64,000 nt of DNA from Ornithodoros turicata (GCF_037126465.1 NC_088206.1:67831687-67895686), one strand, 5' to 3'; counted from the first letter of the stretch, positions 1-12,398 are shown. Notes: generated by a model from the letters alone, not told the origin. Numbers and translations are program-made.

Positions 1-202
1 GCCATTCCGCGGGGATCGCATTTGCTCCATACTTATTCTGGCGCTTATCTTACACAAAGCTACGAAGACTCCCCATAACTAATCGGTTGTTGCTAAATAT
101 TCGGTCTGATTTGTGAGCGTGGTCGTAGGCAATTGTTGGACCATACGTCCCGATTTAGGCGGGACAGGTCCATAAGGTATCATAATTGGCTTTTGATCTT
201 CA

Positions 203-1499
203 GCGCATCTTAAATGGCTGCGTTCAGCTCACTTGCGCTTTTTACGTTGATTTCAGTCGTCAGGCAGAGGCAGAGGAATGTGCCCGCGATTACCTGAAGA
301 AATGCACGGAGAGTATCGTTCAGGGCATCGGAAGTATCTTCCTGGATGACGTTAGGGACGAAATCGAAACGAGGTGTGAGAAGGACAGCGAGTACCAGAA
401 GCGTAAGTAGCATTCATTCTCTCTTCCATGTCACGTCATTCATGTCGTGCCACCTACCGCACGTTTCCTGAACTAGTGTTGTGGCGGCACATGCGCAGTA
501 CTATTTTCCCCTGAGTGTGGAGCTTATATGCAGAAGTCGACTCGCACGTCACTAAGTGACATCCGAGAAACGTTGAAATCATCCTTTCCAACCTTTAGGA
601 CAATGACCAGATAAACTGTGAGGCACTGAGATAGGTCAGGAAGTACGCAATACGTTGTGCTCGTCAAATCTCGGACTGTTCTGTAATCGCTCATGACGCG
701 GACGTTACAGGTTACCTCGAACACGCTTCATGCTTGAACAGCATTGGTCCTGGCCTCCATCGTTGCATGCGAAACCTTACCCTTGACCTCGACACTGCCG
801 CTCAGCTTCAATCTAAGCACAGGATAGGCGGTGCTTGCTGGTGAGTAAAACAATTCTTTGGCAGACTTATTTGCGTGGAATCGTGAAAGTAATAGTGTAT
901 TCACACGAGGAATATCACGCAAAATACTGCGAAGGCACATGTCTGGAACGTCATTGATATTACCGGTACATCCACACCATTTTGGGTCAAGAGAAGATCA
1001 TGAACGTCTCGTGCGGACGACCGTCACACGACCATCATTGTAGTAGACGACATTTCCTGCACAGTGTTTTAGATCTCGACTAAATATGATATAAATAAAT
1101 AAAATGGAACAAGCTTCTTGATGAAAGATGAAAGTCACTGAATGTTCTTCACACTTTCATGTTCTTTCAAGCTTCCTGAGGCCATTTTTATTGTACTGTT
1201 CAGCAAAATATTTTACGTCTGAATAAATCATAATTGACTTCATTACTTGCAGCAAATTTAACGTCTTTGAAACCTGCTTCGAGAACGCCGTCAAAGGCAA
1301 GTGTCCCAGCGGAGCCGAGGACCTCGCCCGTAACTTTGTGCAGAAATATTCCGGCGAACTCCTTTCTACCGTGTGCGCACCATACAGAGGCAATCTCGAC
1401 AAGTGCAAGTCTATCGTCTTCGATGACAACCTCAGGGGAGATCCTAACATCCGATCTGCTCTCACCCCTCTGATCAAGGTCGGAGAAGCTCTCGGCTAA
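203..1499 (+). CDS. Small secreted cysteine-containing helical protein, partial gene model
   Basis: Two coding exons are visible. The first (203-402) follows a good acceptor ending at 202 and stops at a GT donor at 403. It encodes a cysteine-spaced, mostly helical segment starting RILNGCVQLTC and ending KDSEYQK. The second (1253-1499) follows the acceptor TTACTTGCAG and encodes KFNVFETCFENAVKGKC onward, ending KVGEALG and TAA at 1497-1499. A polyadenylation signal AATAAA lies at 1684-1689. The spacing of cysteines in amphipathic helices recalls the 27-kDa haemolymph protein type (DUF1397), but this is only a resemblance. The first exon leaves one base over while the second needs two, so an exon between them is missing from the model or the gene is damaged. 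The signal-peptide exon should lie left of the window. Confidence 0.5.
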
Positions 1500-1683
1500 G
1501 TCACGTGCCCTTGCTGCGAGCGATATTTACGGTAGTCTCTGTAAAATACGTCGATTTTATCGTGTCATCAATGAAACAAAATGAGTCGCAGAAGACGGGT
1601 GATAATTACGTGAATTTACGTGTTTGAAAGTGATGGCGTCATACTAAAATGCTTCATCTATTGTCGCACATGTTCTCATCTTA

Positions 1684-1689
1684 AATAAA
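1684..1689 (+). terminator. Polyadenylation signal AATAAA
   Basis: AATAAA lies 185 bp after the TAA of the small cysteine protein gene. It is the first canonical signal downstream. Confidence 0.4.
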
Positions 1690-1769
1690 CTATGTTTGAC
1701 GGTTGTTCAAGAATCGTAGTTGTTCCTCACTATGTCCCATACCTGCCAGCTTGTAAGTCCAACACTATA

Positions 1770-2525
1770 CCGGGTGTTTCAGTTAAATCCCCGGGATAAA
1801 TAATTCGTGAACCGGTGCACCAATCGAATAACTTTCTTTTTTACAAGTATCTGTCCAATACCGCCTACAAGATGCACACCGCGTGAATGAGCGGGAGGCG
1901 CTCATTATTTAAATAAAAATTCAAATGAGTTTCGCGAAAAAAGATAACTTCTAAAGCAGGGCGCCGTCGGCATTAAAATGGGTACTACCCCTTCTGGGAC
2001 CTTCAGTAGATACCTTTTAGAGAAAAATCTGCAACCGAAGCGGGTCATTTGTTGCAGTAATTAATTGGTTTCGGTTTACATATTTTTGTCGCGGCTGGTC
2101 GCGGTGAAGCGCAAAAGGACGCTCTTTCACTCCCATGTCCACCAATGAATTACATCCTTACACCAATGAATTACGTCCTTTTGCGCTTCGCCGCGACCAG
2201 CCGCGACAAAAATACGTAAACCGAAACCAATTAATTACTGCAATAAATGACCCGCTTCGGTGGCAGATTTTTCTCTAAAAAGTGTCCACTGAAGGTCCCA
2301 AAAGGAGTAGTACCCATTTTAATGCCGACGGTGCCCTGCTTTAGAAATTAGCTTTTTTCACGAAACTCATTTGAATTTTTATTTAAATAATGAGCGCCTC
2401 CCGCTCGTTCACGCGATGCGCATCTTGTAGGCGGTATTGGACAGATACTTGTAAAAAAGAAAGTTATTCGATTGGTGCACCGGTTCGCGAATTATTTAGC
2501 CCGGGGATTTAACTGAAACACCCGG
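1770..2525. mobile_element. Foldback MITE, 756 bp, TATA target duplication
   Basis: The two ends are long inverted copies: CCGGGTGTTTCAGTTAAAT at the left and its complement ending at 2525, with arms of more than 300 bp each. The arms meet near 2110-2160. TATA occurs directly outside both ends (1766-1769 and 2526-2529), consistent with a target-site duplication. There is no coding capacity, so this is a non-autonomous foldback DNA transposon. Confidence 0.75.
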
Positions 2526-3196
2526 TATATAGTTGCCGTCTTCTTGTTTCTACATTGCCGCCCCATTTCATATTTACCTATATGTCAACAACATACGTAC
2601 GAAACGCCAAGACTCTATACGGGCAGAACCGATTTCAATATATGGTTCGACCAGTAGTTTCGAGCTCTAAAACAGAGACACTGAAGAAGGTCAAATGATG
2701 AACCATGCACGTCATCGAACAGGAAGGAAGGCTACCACACCCTTGTACTGTTAAATCTGAGAGCTACGTCCGTTTATGCCCGTTACAGCCTATGTCGGTT
2801 TATGCAGGGCGGCGCGAGCAGTTCGCAAGTATAGTTATGGTTAATAACTAGTACACGCGACATGCAAGGAAGACCCAGTATTGAACGCATCGTACCTTAA
2901 TGAGACAAATTAGCTCTAGAAGAGGCTATGCTCTATAGCCTGGGCTAGAGGATTGGTTCTATGGGGTTTCCGAAAACGCATGCGCAGCTTCGGGATTACG
3001 CACACAAAGCAGCTTCTAGGACCTCTGACCTTCCGCATGAACGGCGAAGGGCATCTGAGGTTCAAAGCGTCTGCGCATGCTCTAACCTTCGTCATCTCGG
3101 GTTCCCATGAAAGAAAGCAGAGAAGGAGCCGGTACATCCCAGGGAAAGGGAAAGCGTGCTGCAAGTGACCTGTGGATAGTAGTCACGTTACCTGAT

Positions 3197-3643
3197 GGCG
3201 AATTCGGGTGGTCATATCGTGGTAACTTTTTTTTTTTTTTTGCCAGATCCCTCCTGTTCTCGCCAGTTTTGCCAGATCTCGCATATTCACGTGGCGCCTT
3301 CCCAGCGCCAGAAATTTGCCAGCAGGCACTTCTTTCGCAGGGCCTTGAAGCGACCGGGCAGAGGATTGCCCTACTATATCCGGTGTCGTAACATCCGCAT
3401 CGCGAGGGTGGCGATAGGGACCCCATTGGTACACACGTCGAAGTTCACGTGGTTTAGCAGACGACGCGGCGGAGCCTGAAGACGAGCGACAGCGATGCCC
3501 ATAGCGTGAGGCGAAGGACAAAAACCGCTACACCCCTGGCAGTCGGGTTCGTGTGGCAACGGTCACGTGATCCAGCTCGGACGCCGACCGAGCAATTTCC
3601 GAGCGCTAGGCCGTGTTGCCACGAAATCACCACCCGAATTCGC
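3197..3643. mobile_element. Short element with about 29-bp terminal inverted repeats
   Basis: GGCGAATTCGGGTGGT at the left end recurs inverted at the right end (about 3614-3643) with few mismatches. The interior has an oligo-T run and no conserved reading frame. No clear target duplication is visible, so the class is open. Confidence 0.4.
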
Positions 3644-4263
3644 CACGAGAATGTCAATGAGGGGGCTTTGCTGATGGTACGTCAATCTTGACAATTCGCG
3701 GGCGCATGTACAGAGGAACTGCAGAAACAATCTTCGAATGGTCTGTACGACAGATGGCGACAGATGCATGGCGGTGTCGTCGCATGACTGGCCACTATAG
3801 TTTCAGCCTCACTGTTCGCGGTAGAACAGTGTCCTTTTCTCATTCCTTCCTCCATGCTAGAACCAGGTGGCGCTGAGCACCGGGCAGCCTAGATGTCTGC
3901 CTACCAACACGCGCGAATGACAGCAAGTATTTTTTTGAGCAAGTCCGCGTGGTGGCGGTGTCCATATGCTACCGAGCGCTCTTGTGAGCCGACGCGGCGG
4001 CACGCTGTTGGGAGCGGTGGCTTTGTGTCCTTGACACTGAGCCACGCTTCAGAGGACCATAAGCCGTGGCTACATGAATCGATAGAAGCGTATCGTATCG
4101 AGTATTCGCACTTCATGCACCTAATATGACCGGCGGATTGGCGGATGTGGCTCTGTCGGAGAGGATTTGTTGCGATAACTCGATACGACACGCTTTCGTC
4201 GCATTTATGTAAACACAGCTCATGAAACAAATGGAATGCAGATAACGCCTGAAAAATTCAGCT

Positions 4264-4798
4264 AGCGCCACCTACACTGTCTATGATTATGACTGCATGG
4301 TTGCCTCTAAGGTGCCTCAATGCTAGGTCCCTCTGCACAGAGGGAGCTAGTATTCGGGCACTCTAGTGCCAGCGCCACCTACCCTGTCTGTGATGATGAC
4401 TGTCATGTTGCCTTTAAGGTGCCTCAATACTAGCTCCCTCTGCACAGAGGGAGTTAGTATTCGGGCACACTAGTGCCAGCGGCACCTAAACTGTCTGTGA
4501 TGATGACTGCCATGATGCCTCTAAGGTGCCCAAACACTAGCTCCCTCTGCACAGAGGAAGATAGTAATGGTTCACCCTCGTGCCAGCGCCACCTATACTG
4601 TCTCTGATGGTGATTGCCACGTTGCCTCTAAGGTGCTTCACTACTAGCTCCCTCTGCACAGAGGGAGCCAGTATTGGGGCACTCTAGTGCCAGCGCCACC
4701 TACACTGTCTGCGATGATGACTGTCATGTTGCCTCTAAGGTGCCTCAACACTAGCTCCCTCTGCACAGAGGAAGCTGGTATTCGGGCACTCTAGTTGC
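4264..4798. repeat. Tandem repeat, five 107-bp units with an internal hairpin
   Basis: Units begin AGCGCCACCTA at 4264, 4371, 4478, 4585 and 4692, a strict 107-bp step. Each unit contains the near-perfect palindrome CTAGCTCCCTCT-GCAC-AGAGGGAGCTAG, which would form a strong hairpin. Sequence divergence between units is modest. The array ends about 390 bp before the alpha-glucosidase start codon. Confidence 0.9.
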
Positions 4799-5102
4799 CT
4801 CTCCGGCACGCTCCGCCGCAACCTTTTTACAACAAATTATGGTCTACAACATCCTTCATCACCGTCATCGTCGGGTGCCGAATTCAATTTTTCAATAGTT
4901 TTTTTCGTAATTTTCTTATCAACTTATCAACCACCGTCGTTGTCTTTTTAACTCTTGTCTGTGAATCGACTGTCTGTATACGTTGAAATGGCTTTATTAA
5001 TGTTGAAAGGTTCTTGATGAGCCCACCAGACTTGTCATACCTGACTCGGCAGAGTGCAGATGTAATCATTATCACCATCGCCATATTATCAACGTCTGCA
5101 GC

Positions 5103-5112
5103 GTCACGTGAC
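5103..5112 (+). promoter_or_regulatory. CLEAR/E-box palindrome upstream of the alpha-glucosidase
   Basis: GTCACGTGAC lies 79 bp before the ATG at 5191. This is an exact match to the vertebrate CLEAR element bound by TFEB/MITF-type factors on lysosomal genes. Its use here is inferred from position and the encoded enzyme. No TATA box is apparent nearby. Confidence 0.35.
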
Positions 5113-5190
5113 GGGTGCGCGTGACGCTTGAGATCTCGTCCGCCGTGCAGCTCGTGTGTCACGTACCGGAGCCCTTCCATCCTTGTTAAT

Positions 5191-8100
5191 ATGGACGAAC
5201 GCGGAGCGGAAACCGATGTCCTGGCCCCGAGCACCGACAGCGTCGACAAAGCTTCTCGTAAGAAGCTCATTCTAGCGGGCACTCTCTTCGGTATCATCCT
5301 TATAGTCAGTTCTCTTGTAACTGTCGTCTGTAACGTCTACATGCTCTTCAAGCCACAGACTAGCCCAGTACGCTTTCCGATACTGCCGAAACCAGAACCG
5401 ACCATGACCCTCAAAGTACGCGTGGCCGACATGGAGAACAACTTACTCTCGCTCCTCAACAAGAACGGTACGCTGTTCAAGGATGCGGAAGCTCAGCCGC
5501 CGCCGCCGTTGCCGCAGGCCAGGGCAGACGATCGACCTTACTTCGCTGCACGAGGACGTGTCCTACCGGTAGATGCAGAACGCCAGATGTACAGTGAAGG
5601 TAACCACGCCAAGGAACTGGTGATAATCCCAGCTCCGGAGTGTGGCCAAGTGTGGGAGAACCATAGGATCGACTGCCACCCTGACCGTCCGCCCTCGCAC
5701 CAGTCTTGCCTGAGACGCGGTTGTTGCTACGAGCCCGTTAACGTCACTGGGGCCCCGCCTGATGCAGGGTTTATTCTTCCACCCGCGTGCTTCTACCCGT
5801 CAAATTACCTTGGCTACAAGGTGGAAGCTGTCGAAAACAGCCTATTCGGAACCATCGTCAGAGCGAAGCGAGTTACCCCGTCGGGATTCCCGAAGGACGC
5901 CGACTCCATTGTAATTGAAGTGGTCAATTACGATGACTTTACCGTGCGGATACGAGTGACCGACGCGAAAGTAAAAAGGTACGAGGTACCATTCCCAAAA
6001 GTGCCTGACCGGAAGAAGACGCACCCAAAATTTTATGACGTCGTGGTTGCCTTCTGCGGGGAACTGCAGGTCGTTAGGCAGTCTTCCAGGAAGCCCGTCT
6101 TTCATACGAATATTTCCACACTTGTATACGCAGAGCAATTCCTGCAGCTGTCAACTCGACTACCGTCTCGGTTCGTTTATGGAATCGGGGACGTGAAGTC
6201 GCCATTGCTTCGCAGCACAGACTGGTACAGAATCATGCTCTTCAATGCCGGCCGCTCGCCGACAGAAGGGAAGAACTTGTACAGCTCCCACCCGTTCCTC
6301 CTAACGCTCGAAGAGAACGGCGATACCACAGGAGTGTTCCTTCTGAACAGCAATGCAATGGACATTGTTCTCCAACCGAGCCCTGCCGCGACGTTCCGGA
6401 CAATCGGAGGTATCCTGGACTTTTTCGTCTTCCTGGGTCCAACACCGCAGCACGTAGTCCGACAGTACACTGCTGTTGTGGGAAGGTCATTCATGCCTCC
6501 TTATTGGAGTCTGGGATTCCATCTTAGTCGATGGGGGTACTCAACGATTGAGGAGGTTCACGATGTCTGGAAGAGGAACTTACGAATGGGCATCGCCGTG
6601 GAGGCCATATGGCTCGATGCGGATTACATGGAGGACCTGAAACCGTTCTCCTACGATCGGTCGCGGTTTGCGGGGCTTCCGGAGTTCGCGCAGGACCTCC
6701 ACAAGCGAGATACAAAATTGGTCCTCACTTTGCACCCTGGTATTGACAGCAACCGTGGCAGAGGCAGTTATCTTCCGTTCGACGAGGGTGACAGGCGTGA
6801 CATCTTCATCCGAATGGAGAACGAAGAATATAACCACGGTTTGATTGGCAACAGAAGTGGAATTGTTTTTCCGGACTTCACGAATCCGCTCTGTCAGGAA
6901 TATTGGAGTCAAATGCTGTCTTACTTTCACCAGACGATTCATTTTGATGGTCTGTGGTTGGACCTCAACGAACCGTCGTCGCTTTACACTGGTTCGGAAG
7001 TGGGCTGTCCCAGTTCATCGTTCGAAAAACCGCCGTACCTTCCTGGAGATGGTCAAGAGGTTCTCTCAACGAAAACCCTCTGCATGACGTCCAGACTTTT
7101 CTCCTCTATGCATTACGACGTCCACAACTTGTACAGCTACGCCCAAACCCTCCGGACGTACGAGGCACTCTTCCAAATCACGTCCAACCGACCTTTCATC
7201 ATCTCCAGGTCCACCTTCTCCGGGCAAGGCCAGTACTCTGGACACTGGAGTGGCGACATCGAGTCAGACTGGGATTCGTTGCGATATTCAATTTCATCTA
7301 TGCTCACATTCAATATTCTCGGCATGCCCATGACCGGCTCTGACATTTGCGGCTTCTGGGACAATGCAACGGCTGAGCTCTGCCATCGCTGGCACGCTTT
7401 GGGTGCATTTTACCCTTTTGCCAGGAACCACAACGCGAGAGGAAGCGTTGATCAGGACCCTGCAGCCTGGGGAACGCAATTCTCTTCCGCGACTCGAAAG
7501 ATCTTACGAGTACGTTACAACTTCCTTCCGTATCTTTACACGCTCTTCTACCGCAGTCACGCCTTCGGGGACACTGTAGCACGGCCACTGTTCTTCGAGT
7601 TCCCGAAGGATATCAGCACGTACTCCATCGACACGCAGTTTCTCTGGGGAGCCTCGCTTCTCATTCTTCCAGTCGTCGAACCGAACACGACAGAGATAAA
7701 ACCTTATCTCCCGCGTGGTATCTGGTTCGACACCCTACTCGGCACGCCGTACCGTAGCGCAGGTGAAGACTTCGTTATCACTCCCCAGGCAGACCTGGTC
7801 TGTCTAATGCTCCGAGGGGGCGCTGTGATTCCAACCCAAGAAACAGCGCAGACGACAGCAGGAAGTCGGCTTAAGCCCTTCAGCCTTCTAGTCGCGGAAG
7901 ACAACGAGGGCGTCGCCATGGGCGAACTTTACTGGGACGATGGCGAGTCGATAGGATCGTACGAAAGAGGAGAGTACAACCTGGTCGAGTTCAATGTGGT
8001 GCACGGTCAGCTCAACGGGTACTGCGTGCACTGTAAATACGATACGATTATGCTTCTCAACGCGGTCGTCCTCTACGGGTTGAAGCAGAAGCCGCAATAT

Positions 8101-8217
8101 GTTCGTTTTAATAATCATCCGGCGAACTTCACGTACAATCACGAAGGTCAATTTATGAAGGTCGCTGGACTTCATTATCAGATGACTAAAGGATTCTCCC
8201 TGACGTGGACACACTAA
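5191..8217 (+). CDS. Membrane-anchored alpha-glucosidase, glycoside hydrolase family 31
   Basis: This is an intact single-exon frame of 1008 aa. It starts at ATG 5191 (TTAATATGG); the frame is open further upstream but has no ATG there. Residues 1-25 form a short cytoplasmic tail ending in two lysines. A membrane helix spans about 26-53, giving a type II topology. A P-type trefoil domain with six-plus cysteines spans about 151-200. The GH31 barrel follows, with the nucleophile motif WLDLNEPS (Asp591) and the acid/base motif HWSGDIESDW (Asp689). Family members release glucose from alpha-1,4 (and 1,6) glucans and maltose. The trefoil plus GH31 layout matches acid alpha-glucosidase and maltase-glucoamylase; the membrane anchor favours the latter topology. 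The absence of introns in a gene this long is unusual among its intron-rich neighbours and could reflect an old retrocopy. Substrate and location (gut surface or lysosome) are inferred. Confidence 0.95.
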   Translation: MDERGAETDVLAPSTDSVDKASRKKLILAGTLFGIILIVSSLVTVVCNVYMLFKPQTSPVRFPILPKPEPTMTLKVRVADMENNLLSLLNKNGTLFKDAEAQPPPPLPQARADDRPYFAARGRVLPVDAERQMYSEGNHAKELVIIPAPECGQVWENHRIDCHPDRPPSHQSCLRRGCCYEPVNVTGAPPDAGFILPPACFYPSNYLGYKVEAVENSLFGTIVRAKRVTPSGFPKDADSIVIEVVNYDDFTVRIRVTDAKVKRYEVPFPKVPDRKKTHPKFYDVVVAFCGELQVVRQSSRKPVFHTNISTLVYAEQFLQLSTRLPSRFVYGIGDVKSPLLRSTDWYRIMLFNAGRSPTEGKNLYSSHPFLLTLEENGDTTGVFLLNSNAMDIVLQPSPAATFRTIGGILDFFVFLGPTPQHVVRQYTAVVGRSFMPPYWSLGFHLSRWGYSTIEEVHDVWKRNLRMGIAVEAIWLDADYMEDLKPFSYDRSRFAGLPEFAQDLHKRDTKLVLTLHPGIDSNRGRGSYLPFDEGDRRDIFIRMENEEYNHGLIGNRSGIVFPDFTNPLCQEYWSQMLSYFHQTIHFDGLWLDLNEPSSLYTGSEVGCPSSSFEKPPYLPGDGQEVLSTKTLCMTSRLFSSMHYDVHNLYSYAQTLRTYEALFQITSNRPFIISRSTFSGQGQYSGHWSGDIESDWDSLRYSISSMLTFNILGMPMTGSDICGFWDNATAELCHRWHALGAFYPFARNHNARGSVDQDPAAWGTQFSSATRKILRVRYNFLPYLYTLFYRSHAFGDTVARPLFFEFPKDISTYSIDTQFLWGASLLILPVVEPNTTEIKPYLPRGIWFDTLLGTPYRSAGEDFVITPQADLVCLMLRGGAVIPTQETAQTTAGSRLKPFSLLVAEDNEGVAMGELYWDDGESIGSYERGEYNLVEFNVVHGQLNGYCVHCKYDTIMLLNAVVLYGLKQKPQYVRFNNHPANFTYNHEGQFMKVAGLHYQMTKGFSLTWTH

Positions 8218-8312
8218 GCACACTGCAAGTCTCAGAGGTGAAACTGGACTGTTCCAGTCAAAAGTATCTGAGCAGCGTTAACGATGAAATTTACGGTACG
8301 TTGCGAGGCTCT

Positions 8313-8318
8313 ATTAAA
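8313..8318 (+). terminator. Probable polyadenylation signal ATTAAA
   Basis: This variant signal lies 95 bp after the alpha-glucosidase stop codon. It is the first poly(A)-like hexamer downstream. Confidence 0.4.
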
Positions 8319-11225
8319 TATACTATAGTAAAAGTGTGTCTCTGTGCTTTCACTAACCAGCAAGCTACAGCCAACGTTTCTTGATGAAAAGGGTAAAGGA
8401 CACTCGTAAACGTAAACTTAACTTCAAGAGTCGCTCTGCTACTGAATTTCGGACAGCGGCATGCCCGCGTAAGCAGATCCTGTGGTTTGCGAGCAAAGTG
8501 AGCCGCAGTACTACCCTACAGGTGTTGATTTGGCAATTTCCTTCTGTGGCAGTTCAGTGCAAGCAGGACTGCTCGATGTGAGCTAGCCTTAGATACAGGG
8601 GGGGGGGGGGGTATGTAAGGGGAAGGTGCGGTCAGCCTGCTCTGAAGTGGCGGCTCGGTGCACCAATGAAGAAATACGACACCGCGGTTTTCCGTAAACT
8701 GTTGCTCCAAGCATGCTACAAATTAATATTAACGTGAAACGCAGAGCACACAGAGTCCGTTTAACACAAATGTAACGTCAGCAACGTCGTCTGCGTCACA
8801 ACAGCACGTCACAAGCAGGCTCCATCCAGCAGCTGCTACGGCCACAGACACGGTTGACTTCAGGACACCACCAAAAAGTCAGTCCACTAAGGAGCTAAAT
8901 CTGGTGCCTTCCACATCCTACCGGATCTACAGAGTCTCACACTGTGTCCCCCGAGAGGATTGTTTCTCTAAACGCGTTCACACACGAGCGACATTCTCAC
9001 GGAACATTCTAGTGGAAGAAAAAAGCAACGAACTGCTTACCAGTATCGGTATAGGTAATTGGAAAGTGGAGTAAATTCACGCGTGAGGTGTGTCAGCCCT
9101 GTGTGGCACGACATGCCGCCACGTGCCGCAGGGTAGAACTGCGTCTAATTTCAACCACCTGCTGGGGTCCTTTAGACGTGCCCCAGAAATCTCAGTCCCA
9201 CGGTGCTAGGAGCTTTGTCTCGTCTGCTTTGGAATGTCATGTCTTGTGTCTGTGCCACAGGATACATTCCCCGTGGTTAAAAACGATTAGACGAGCACGA
9301 AAACGGGGGGGGGGGGGCATGACGTTGCGTGCTCACGTGGCAACAGAAAGCTATGACGTTTTGCCGATTTTCCGCTGGATTATGCCGGGAAACGTCGCTC
9401 GTGTGTGACACGAAAATATCACGAAATTTCTGGTTTTAGGAAGTTATTATATCACGGGGTGCCCAGTCTATCGAGGCGACTGTCAACTTTTCTCCTCCCT
9501 GGTCAACTTCCGTCTCCCCACCAAGCCGTTGGCAGTGTTCCAACACGGAGCAGAGAGGGGAGACGCGTGTTGTTGCTAGGAGACATGTGCCAGAGCTCCC
9601 GGTTGCGTCACCTACTCTCCGAGAGTCCGAAACTAGTAAGTCTTGAGAGTTATTTCGGAAACTCGTGGAAGCAAGAAATGCTCAGTGACGGCATTTCTAT
9701 TTTACTTACGGGGTCTTTCAACGAGGTGGATGTATAACACGAAATAAAATAAACATCATTTATTCAGTCCGCTGTGACATTTTGAGTGCAAAGGCAATAT
9801 GAGACAGAGTCTTAGAAGCAGCTTCGGTTGTTGACTTTAATGTGGAAAGTTGAGGGAATCGTTTATTCCTGGTTTCTCTGACTCATCGAATAAGTCAACA
9901 ACGTAATGAGTTCTAGTCGGAACATAACCACCTATAGTATATAGGAAGCAATGGTCGGAATACGTGGAATGTGCCACGCGAATTTCAGCGATAAAAGTGG
10001 ACGCATGTTCCAGGTAACCGCTCCAGAAGGCATCTGTGCCTCTCATACGTCATACACTTTCGCATGGTGCCTCGTATTCGTCCTGCAATACATATTCTAC
10101 GTTGCACATCGTACCCAGTAATCGTACATAGTATACCTAGCGGACAAACTATGTCCTAAAGATGTCCCGGGGACCTACGGCATTTGACACTTCAACGTCC
10201 TGGGCATGTTCGAGAATATCCTGTTTACACCCGCGAGATGTCCAGTGGAACACACTTACTTCGTCACTTGTCACGTCGCAATCCAGGGAACGTCAAAGGG
10301 ATGTCTATGGTGGACACCCGGATGTCAATGGGACGTTATGGGACTTTACGTGTGAACAAGTGAAGATTAGACGCGGACATGTGCAGTAATTACGCGTTTA
10401 TTTGAAAATGAAAATAAGTAATCAAAAGTTACATTTAATAACGTAAAATATAACAAATTATTTGAGCGATGATTCCCGCGTACAACCGAAATCAGAGCCC
10501 AAGCGTCATTTGCACCCATAATTAACTCTGCAATACTATGCGACCAGCGTAAATGCCCTTATTTATTGTTTACTGGATACAGACAGCAGTTTTAGAAGCC
10601 CATAGGAAGGCGCAAGCGTCGCCCCGGTCGAAGGCCGTACTCGAGTTGAACGTGAGGCCTGAGAGCCCTTCTCCACACCTAAGAAGATGCGATCAGTGAA
10701 TACAGCCTACTGGCCGATAATATCCTATACAAGTGGATCAGATACGACATGTCTGATACCACATGAGACGCAAAATACGCATCGAGAGTACGCCTTGCGA
10801 ATGCTTGTAGCTCTCGCGTTCTGGACGCATCTAGATTGAAGGTTAAAAGCACCACTATCTTATTTAATCCACCACTTCCTCGATGTCCACGTTGCATACA
10901 AGACAGCTTTTTCTGATTCATTCAATTGTTCTGTAACAGGAGTTACAAGGATATCCGGACTCGCCGAACAAATGATGCACACTTCCTACTACTGTGTTAC
11001 GTAAAAATAAAAAAAACGAAAAAAAACGCGTGTTGACGGTCTGGTACCTTCACTAATTACTCATTATGCATATGAGACTTTATAAACAACCATGAAGTCT
11101 TTCGGTACTATAGCTAACATTGGCTGATGTTCTACGATAGTCTGACGCCTTCCGGCTTCCCACTAGTGACGCAAAAATATCGAAACATTGGATGTCGATG
11201 AATATGAACATCGTAACAAAATAAT
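8319..11225. other. Gene-less stretch
   Basis: I see no supported exon here. It holds two oligo-G tracts (about 8598-8611 and 9304-9317) and a fragment at 8650-8717 resembling the right half of the TA-flanked element at 61586-61800. The rest is unremarkable single-copy-looking sequence. Confidence 0.5.
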
Positions 11226-11373
11226 CGTTTAATATATATATATATATACAAATGGAAAATAGCCGAAGCGCTGTGGCTGCAGACCGTGTCACCTCCTTAC
11301 GCCGGGCTGACGAGTCCCAAGTAGGATGAAACAGCTGTACTCGGCTGGGAGTGCACGGTCAAACTGTAAACAC

Positions 11374-11608
<235 letters not shown>

Positions 11609-12398
11609 GGGTGCGTCATTAAAAACTGACCAGAATTTTTATAAAAAAAGCTGTGAGAGCAGCATAGATGTTGTTTTTGCAGTTGAGTTCTACGGCCAGC
11701 CGGACACCCCTCTGGAAGAGTGTATGTAACTACCAGATGACTAATTACCTGAAATTCACTCATTAATTTTTTAATTGAGGAATTTCGGGCAAAAGAGAGG
11801 TAGCAGATTGAGAGACTATCCTCGTTGAACACCTTTCCACGTTTAACAAATTCTGAAACACGCACGTGAGCTAAAATATCCATCCCCGAATTTCGGTTTT
11901 GCAAATTGAGCCAAAATCGAAACCGCGGCGAGCGGGAACGCGGGGAGTACAGCGCTCATTACACGTCAGAGGGCCACGTGATTTGGAGCAGTGGAGGCTG
12001 CCGCTCAGCTGGGCAGATAAGCCGCTTATCCGGCCCAGATAAGCCTCCGTCGGCGAGGGTAATCCGCTTCTCAGGAGCGCATTTTCGGTTTCGGCTCATT
12101 TGCACATCAATATTTGGGGGATGAATATTTTAGCGCACGTGCGTGTTTCAGGATTTTTTTAAACGTGGAAAAGTATTTAACGAGGATAGTCTCTCAATCT
12201 GCTATCTCGCTTTTACCCGAAATCCCCTAATTAAAAAGTTAATTAATGAATTTCAGGTAATTAGTCATCTGGTACATTACATACTCTCTTCCAGAGGGTG
12301 CCCGCCTGGCCGTGGAACTCAACTGCAAAAACAACACCTATGCTGCTCTCGCAGCTTTTTAAAAATAAAAATTCTGGTCAGTTTTTAATCACGCTCCC
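11609..12398. mobile_element. Foldback MITE, 790 bp
   Basis: The left end GGGTGCGTCATTAAAAACTG is matched inverted by the right end, which finishes CACGCTCCC at 12398. Arms of roughly 280-320 bp are imperfect inverted copies around a unique centre (about 11940-12115). TATA flanks both sides. No coding region is present. Confidence 0.7.

Noticed and set aside
524..885. A minus-strand frame with beta-strand-like pattern (KLSGSVEVKGKVSH and VFEVTCNVRV) broken by a single TGA.
   Set aside because: Length is within chance for this window, there is no convincing splice context and no recognisable family. It could be a decayed exon, but I cannot support it.
4264..4798. Regular repeats considered as a CRISPR array.
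   Set aside because: Units are contiguous with no unique spacers and the genome is eukaryotic.
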